In this document: positions 40,553 through 44,221 of the stretch, piece after piece | How the letters are laid out: each line of letters opens with the position of its first letter | Position numbering within the stretch: the first letter of the stretch is position 1 | Assembly (NCBI GenBank): GCA_944364075.1 | Contig: CALVVZ010000006.1 | Coordinates: forward strand, 1-44,221 | Reading direction: 5' to 3' | Origin: an uncultured Clostridia bacterium | GTDB lineage: Bacteria; Bacillota; Clostridia; Christensenellales; Aristaeellaceae | DNA: 44,221 nt | Notes under the pieces: generated by a model | Seen by the model: only the letters and a program-made list of their open reading frames with translations | The model's database searches: none | What the model was told of the DNA's origin: nothing | Position numbers and translations under genes: made by a program

Positions 40553-42145
40553 TCAGACACCCATCAAGCGATCATATGCCGCTTGATAAATCTGCATCAG
40601 TTGATCAATCCCCATCTGCTTCAAGGTATTTACATAGTTGTCCCAGCCATCCAGGCTTTCCGCGCTAATAATGAACTTGGCTTCCATTTCCTTGACATAG
40701 GAGAAGATCGTCCCCTGAATCAGGTCCAATTGCTCCTGCTCTTCCGTAGTAAACGCCAGTGTCGGAACGTATTCAGTCGGCTGGAAAGGCTTATAGATTT
40801 CGGCATGTACAACGAAATCCTCGCCAATGCGAGCCGCCAGCGACTCAGGATCCTCCGCCTTGCCCAACTTGCTCAGTTCATTGCTGACATAAATCAGCGC
40901 ATATCCGCCAGGGCAATTGCCATTCATCCAATCGTCCGCGCTGACACCTTCCGGGGCCGGAATATCAGTATATGTTCCATCATCATTCCAACGCCAAGTC
41001 AGGTTTTCGGGGCCCTTATTAAACTCCAGTGTCCCCTGCGTGGTATAGAAATAGTCAGCCATGCGAATTGCTACTTCGGGATACTTGCACTTATCGGTAA
41101 TGATAAAGCAATCCTTGTACACGGTGGGCGACTCTGTCATCTTCCACAGCTGCGTTCCATCCTCACCTTTCAGCGGCGGCACATGCGTGTAATCGAAATA
41201 CCGTTCCGCGCCTACCACGTAATCGCCCACATGCCGCAAGAAGCTGCCAAATACCTCGCTCTCGCCCTGGGCAATAGCGTTAAACTCATCATTCCCGATC
41301 GTAAATGTCTGATTCCAAAGCAAGCCATCCGTATACATGTCACGCCAGTAAGCAAGACCTTCCCGGTATCCATCCGTCATGGGGACAAAGATCAGTTTGC
41401 CGTCTTCTACCATCATGTGGTTGAACTGATTGTCCACCACGCCCCACGGACCGTACAGAGAGCCCATTCCGTAATAGCTTGCCCAGAGACCCATGGGAAT
41501 TTCATCGTTCGGGTCACCGTTTCCATTGCAGTCATTGTCGCGGAATGCTTCCAGTACAGTTCGCAGCTCCTCAGGCGTCGTAGGAACTTCCAGCCCCAGG
41601 TTGTCCAGCCATACCTTGTTGATGTACCACTTATCTTCCACATACTGATTGTCGGAGTTAGTCACTCGGGGCAAAGAATACAGTTTTCCGTCCACCGAGA
41701 CCTTTTCCAGCACGAGATTTTCCGTTTCAAACATCTTCTTGATATTGGGCGCATACTGATCGATCAGATCGTTCAGCTCGAGGAACATCCCGGAGGGGCC
41801 ATAAAGAGCATCGGTATTGCTGTTCTCAATGCCAGCAATGCGCCCATACCACACATCCGGGTACGAGTCGGTCGCCATGAGCAGATTAAAAGTATCTGCC
41901 GCATTGCTCAATGGCATTTCCATAAACTCGATGTTGACACCTGTCATCTCCATAAAGTCTTGCCATACCTGCATATCTTCATAAGCAGGCGCGTTGGGAG
42001 ACCGCATGTACCCCATCGTGATGGTTACTGGTTCATCAACAATAGGATAACCCTCCGCATGAAAAGTAGGTGGAATTTCCGCAAGGGCGCTGCAAGCACC
42101 CAGCAGTAGGGCCAGGGACAAAAACACTGCAACAAGTTTCTTCAT
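40553..42145 (-). CDS. ABC transporter solute-binding lipoprotein (LplA/YtcQ-like)
   Basis: A 530-residue binding protein with a lipobox (LLLGAC, Cys18), so it is membrane-anchored. Family features are VTITMGYMRSPNAPAYEDMQ, TGVNIEFMEM, SYPDVWYG, FLELNDLIDQYAPNI, KWYINKVWLDNLGLEVPTT and the C-terminal KEMEAKFIISAESLDGWDNY. A loop near residues 202-214, DNDCNGNGDPNDE, looks like an EF-hand-type calcium site, usual in this group. The last codons repeat over 20 bases of the gene at 17562. It is third in the transcript behind the two permeases. With the GH32 genes around, beta-fructan fragments are the likely ligand. Confidence 0.9.
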   Translation of the reverse strand: MKKLVAVFLSLALLLGACSALAEIPPTFHAEGYPIVDEPVTITMGYMRSPNAPAYEDMQVWQDFMEMTGVNIEFMEMPLSNAADTFNLLMATDSYPDVWYGRIAGIENSNTDALYGPSGMFLELNDLIDQYAPNIKKMFETENLVLEKVSVDGKLYSLPRVTNSDNQYVEDKWYINKVWLDNLGLEVPTTPEELRTVLEAFRDNDCNGNGDPNDEIPMGLWASYYGMGSLYGPWGVVDNQFNHMMVEDGKLIFVPMTDGYREGLAYWRDMYTDGLLWNQTFTIGNDEFNAIAQGESEVFGSFLRHVGDYVVGAERYFDYTHVPPLKGEDGTQLWKMTESPTVYKDCFIITDKCKYPEVAIRMADYFYTTQGTLEFNKGPENLTWRWNDDGTYTDIPAPEGVSADDWMNGNCPGGYALIYVSNELSKLGKAEDPESLAARIGEDFVVHAEIYKPFQPTEYVPTLAFTTEEQEQLDLIQGTIFSYVKEMEAKFIISAESLDGWDNYVNTLKQMGIDQLMQIYQAAYDRLMGV

Positions 42146-42187
42146 GGTTCCGTATCTCCTTTCTTTTTTAACACCTTTCGGCGTTAA

Positions 42188-43102
42188 TTACCCTTTTATG
42201 GATCCGATCATAACACCCTTTACAAAGTGCTTCTGTACAAAAGGATAAACGATTAGCATGGGAATCGAGGAAACGATGATAAGGCCATACTTAATGATCT
42301 CGGCTGTGTGTGAGTAGTTTGCTGCTCCCCCAAATTCTGTAATCATGTTCTCCGTAAGCACATTCTTTAGCAGGATATTGCGCAGGACTACTTGCAGCGG
42401 ATATGCATCTGCATCGCGCAGGTAAATAATTGCGTTAAAAAATGCATTCCAATGCCCTGTCCCATAGAACAAAACCATAACTGCAAGCACAGGCTTCGAC
42501 AATGGCAACAAAATCTTCAGCAAATATTGGTAATCATCACAGCCATCAATGGATGCAGCATCATGCAATTCCTCTGGAATGGATGCCTCGAAAAAGCTTC
42601 TCATTACAATCAGGTTATAAGTAGACACTGCACCTGGAATAATGAGGGACCAAAAGGTATCGTATAAACCAAGCATTTTTACTACCAAGAAAGCTGGAAT
42701 CATACCACCGCTAAAATACATTGTAAATGTAAGCAGCAGTGTTATTTGACGCCGCCCTACCAAATTGCGTCGTGACAAGGGGTAAGCTCCTAGAACAGTC
42801 ATAACAATATTAAGCGTCGTTCCAATAACCGTGTATTGTACACTATTAAAGAAGCTCCGCCAGATTTCATCGGATTCAAATATTTTCTGGTATCCTTCCA
42901 GAGTTAGTCCTTTGGGAAAGAGAAGCACTTTTCCAGATGAAACCAGAATCGGATCCGAGAAGGATGCACTAATAATATATAGTAGTGGATATGCCACAAT
43001 CACTAATACCAGTGTGATCAGTGCAAGATTGACAACGTTAAATGTTAGGTCAAACAAAGATGGACGAATTCGATTTTTTGCGTGTTGTATTTTAGTTACC
43101 AT
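42188..43102 (-). CDS. ABC sugar transporter permease, LplC/YtcP-like
   Basis: A 304-residue six-helix permease. It shows FNVVNLALITLVLVIVAYPL, the LplC segment ISASFSDPILVSSGKVLLFP, the EAA loop PEELHDAASIDGCDDYQYLLKILLPLSK and the family end FVQKHFVKGVMIGSIKG. GGAGG is 9 nt before the ATG, and the gene overlaps the end of the upstream permease by 7 bp. It works with the 43096 gene and the 40553 binding protein; the ATPase is encoded elsewhere. Confidence 0.93.
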   Translation of the reverse strand: MVTKIQHAKNRIRPSLFDLTFNVVNLALITLVLVIVAYPLLYIISASFSDPILVSSGKVLLFPKGLTLEGYQKIFESDEIWRSFFNSVQYTVIGTTLNIVMTVLGAYPLSRRNLVGRRQITLLLTFTMYFSGGMIPAFLVVKMLGLYDTFWSLIIPGAVSTYNLIVMRSFFEASIPEELHDAASIDGCDDYQYLLKILLPLSKPVLAVMVLFYGTGHWNAFFNAIIYLRDADAYPLQVVLRNILLKNVLTENMITEFGGAANYSHTAEIIKYGLIIVSSIPMLIVYPFVQKHFVKGVMIGSIKG

Positions 43103-44016
43103 AAGCTCGAACCTCCCATCCTGCGAACAATAAAGTTAACGATCACTATCATAATAAAGCACACAACAGAATTAAACAAGCCAATAGCAGTCGCATAACT
43201 GAACTTATTTCCTAGCAATCCAACATTATAGACATATGTGCTAATTACTTGCGAGGAGGAAATATTTAGATTATTTTGCATTAACCATATTTTCTCAAAG
43301 CCTACGCTCATGATGCCTCCTGCTGACAAAATCAGCATAATGCAAATCGTCGGGCGTATTGCAATAAAGTCTATATGAATGATTTTTTGGAGTTTATTCA
43401 TGCCATCAATATAACCTGCTTCATATAGTTCCGGGTCAACAGCTGAAAGCGCTGCAATATAGATAATACATCCCCATCCCGCTTCTTGCCAGATGCCGGA
43501 TAATACATAAATCGTATTGAAGTACTCGGAATACTGCATAAAGTGAACCGGTGTTCCACCCATTCTCTCTATCAGTAAGTTGATGATTCCCGTATCAGGA
43601 TTCAAAAACGTGGTAATCATCGAAACAAAAACGACGGTAGATATAAAGTGCGGCGCATACGTTACTGTCTGAACGAGCTTCTTATATTTCCGGCTACGCA
43701 CCTCATTCAGCATCAAGGAAAGTATAATTGGAACCGGAAATCCTGCAACAATTCCGTAAATACTTAAAACCAACGTATTGCGGATAAGGTCCCAGGTCCC
43801 ATATGCACCAAAAAACTGTCTGAAATACTTCAAGCCGACCCAATCATTGCCGAAAATACCCAAGCGCGCATCGTACTGCTTGAAAGCCAAGGTTACGCCG
43901 TACATTGGTAGATAGTGAAATAGGATATAATAAACAAGTACCGGGACCAGCAAAAGATACAACCGCCAGTTTACAGCTATCCGTTCCAGCATTCTTTTCT
44001 TGCGGACAGTTTGCAT
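43096..44016 (-). CDS. ABC sugar transporter permease, LplB-like
   Basis: A 306-residue permease, first in its transcript. RLYLLLVPVLVYYILFHYLP leads into MYGVTLAFKQYDARLGIF, as in LplB/YteP. The EAA loop is VDPELYEAGYIDGMNKLQKIIHIDFIAI. The open frame extends to a TTG at 44073, but that TTG is the -35 box of the promoter; GGAGG lies 6 nt before the ATG at 44016 (MQTVRKKRML), which is chosen. Confidence 0.93.
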   Translation of the reverse strand: MQTVRKKRMLERIAVNWRLYLLLVPVLVYYILFHYLPMYGVTLAFKQYDARLGIFGNDWVGLKYFRQFFGAYGTWDLIRNTLVLSIYGIVAGFPVPIILSLMLNEVRSRKYKKLVQTVTYAPHFISTVVFVSMITTFLNPDTGIINLLIERMGGTPVHFMQYSEYFNTIYVLSGIWQEAGWGCIIYIAALSAVDPELYEAGYIDGMNKLQKIIHIDFIAIRPTICIMLILSAGGIMSVGFEKIWLMQNNLNISSSQVISTYVYNVGLLGNKFSYATAIGLFNSVVCFIMIVIVNFIVRRMGGSSLW

Positions 44017-44044
44017 AAAATCCCTCCGTCCTTTTTTTGAGTAT

Positions 44045-44073
44045 ATTATAATGTTAACGTTACCTTTTGTCAA
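44045..44073 (-). promoter_or_regulatory. Consensus promoter with a LacI operator inside the spacer
   Basis: Minus strand: TTGACA (44073-44068), exactly 17 bp, TATAAT (44050-44045), a perfect sigma-A promoter. The spacer contains GGTAACGTTAAC (44064-44053), the same TAACGTTA core as at 37683. A repressor there would block polymerase directly. The motif also resembles a CcpA cre site, so carbon catabolite control is an alternative. Confidence 0.85.
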
Positions 44074-44221
44074 TAGAGAAATTACTTTTTTTCTTTAGTT
44101 TCTTACGTCGAAGCATATGAGTGCACTACTTATCAGTCGTTATGCGTAACCGCTCAATAAACCCGCGCCGTGACGATAGCGACGAAATGTGCGATACTTA
44201 CCCATAGCAGTTGAAAAACTG
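44074..44221. other. Window end, no gene seen
   Basis: The last 148 bp beyond the permease promoter are A+T-rich next to the promoter and then plain. No ORF, hairpin or further operator was recognised. Confidence 0.5.

Noticed and set aside
40523-42109. A 528-codon open frame on the plus strand opposite the binding-protein gene
   Set aside because: The opposite strand encodes a clear solute-binding lipoprotein. The plus frame is low-complexity shadow sequence with no start signal.
10394-44221. A 5' fragment of spoVT completing the broken gene
   Set aside because: I looked through the intergenic regions on the minus strand for codons resembling GRVVIPKEIR and found none, so the second junction is not within the window as far as can be seen by eye.

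Overview
The window comes from a spore-forming, Gram-positive Clostridia-type bacterium, probably from a gut or rumen. The signs are strong AGGAGG ribosome sites, sporulation genes (ytfJ, a SpoVT domain, a sporulation-type D-Ala-D-Ala carboxypeptidase), and LplA/LplB/LplC-type sugar ABC transporters typical of plant-polysaccharide users. The left part is visibly G+C-rich; the right part (about 22-44 kb) is more A+T-rich and looks like accessory carbohydrate loci.

1-3740 (+): the 3' end of a Gfo/Idh/MocA oxidoreductase, then a consensus promoter, a long structured leader, and the alpha operon rpsM-rpsK-rpsD-rpoA-rplQ closed by a terminator. 3740-4063 is noncoding and full of hairpins. 4064-10393 (-): one run of nearly abutting genes: a serine recombinase fused in frame to SpoVT, a DUF2953 gene (YtfI-like), ytfJ and a carboxypeptidase, followed by a GNAT acetyltransferase, rluB and mnmM.

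10.7-17.4 kb (+): two paralogous secreted proteins that join a propeller-like N-terminal half to a solute-binding-protein half. Between them lies a small cassette: a 38-aa/91-aa gene pair on the minus strand, divergent from an XRE regulator and an SRAP (HMCES/YedK) protein.

17.5-31.7 kb: an uptake locus built around ester hydrolysis. The minus strand carries two esterases, a CocE-fold protein that lacks catalytic residues, and a solute-binding protein. The plus strand carries a membrane-bound AraC/YesN-type regulator, two LplB/LplC-type permeases, an MFS transporter, a complete CocE/NonD hydrolase and a two-domain PHB-depolymerase-like esterase. No glycosidase is encoded there.

32-44.2 kb (-): a probable beta-fructan locus. 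Two permeases, a lipoprotein-type binding protein and a secreted GH32 enzyme form one transcript; a LacI regulator has its own promoter; four more cytoplasmic five-bladed-propeller glycosidases form another transcript. Near-palindromic TAACGTTA operators sit at the promoters of both structural transcripts. A 241-bp MITE-like element with palindromic terminal inverted repeats sits between lacI and the second transcript.

The observations most worth following are the recombinase-SpoVT fusion (a possible intervening element in a sporulation gene), the structured rpsM leader, the palindrome-rich MITE-like element, the pseudoenzyme-containing hydrolase locus, and the propeller-SBP paralogues. No tRNA, rRNA or CRISPR array was seen.
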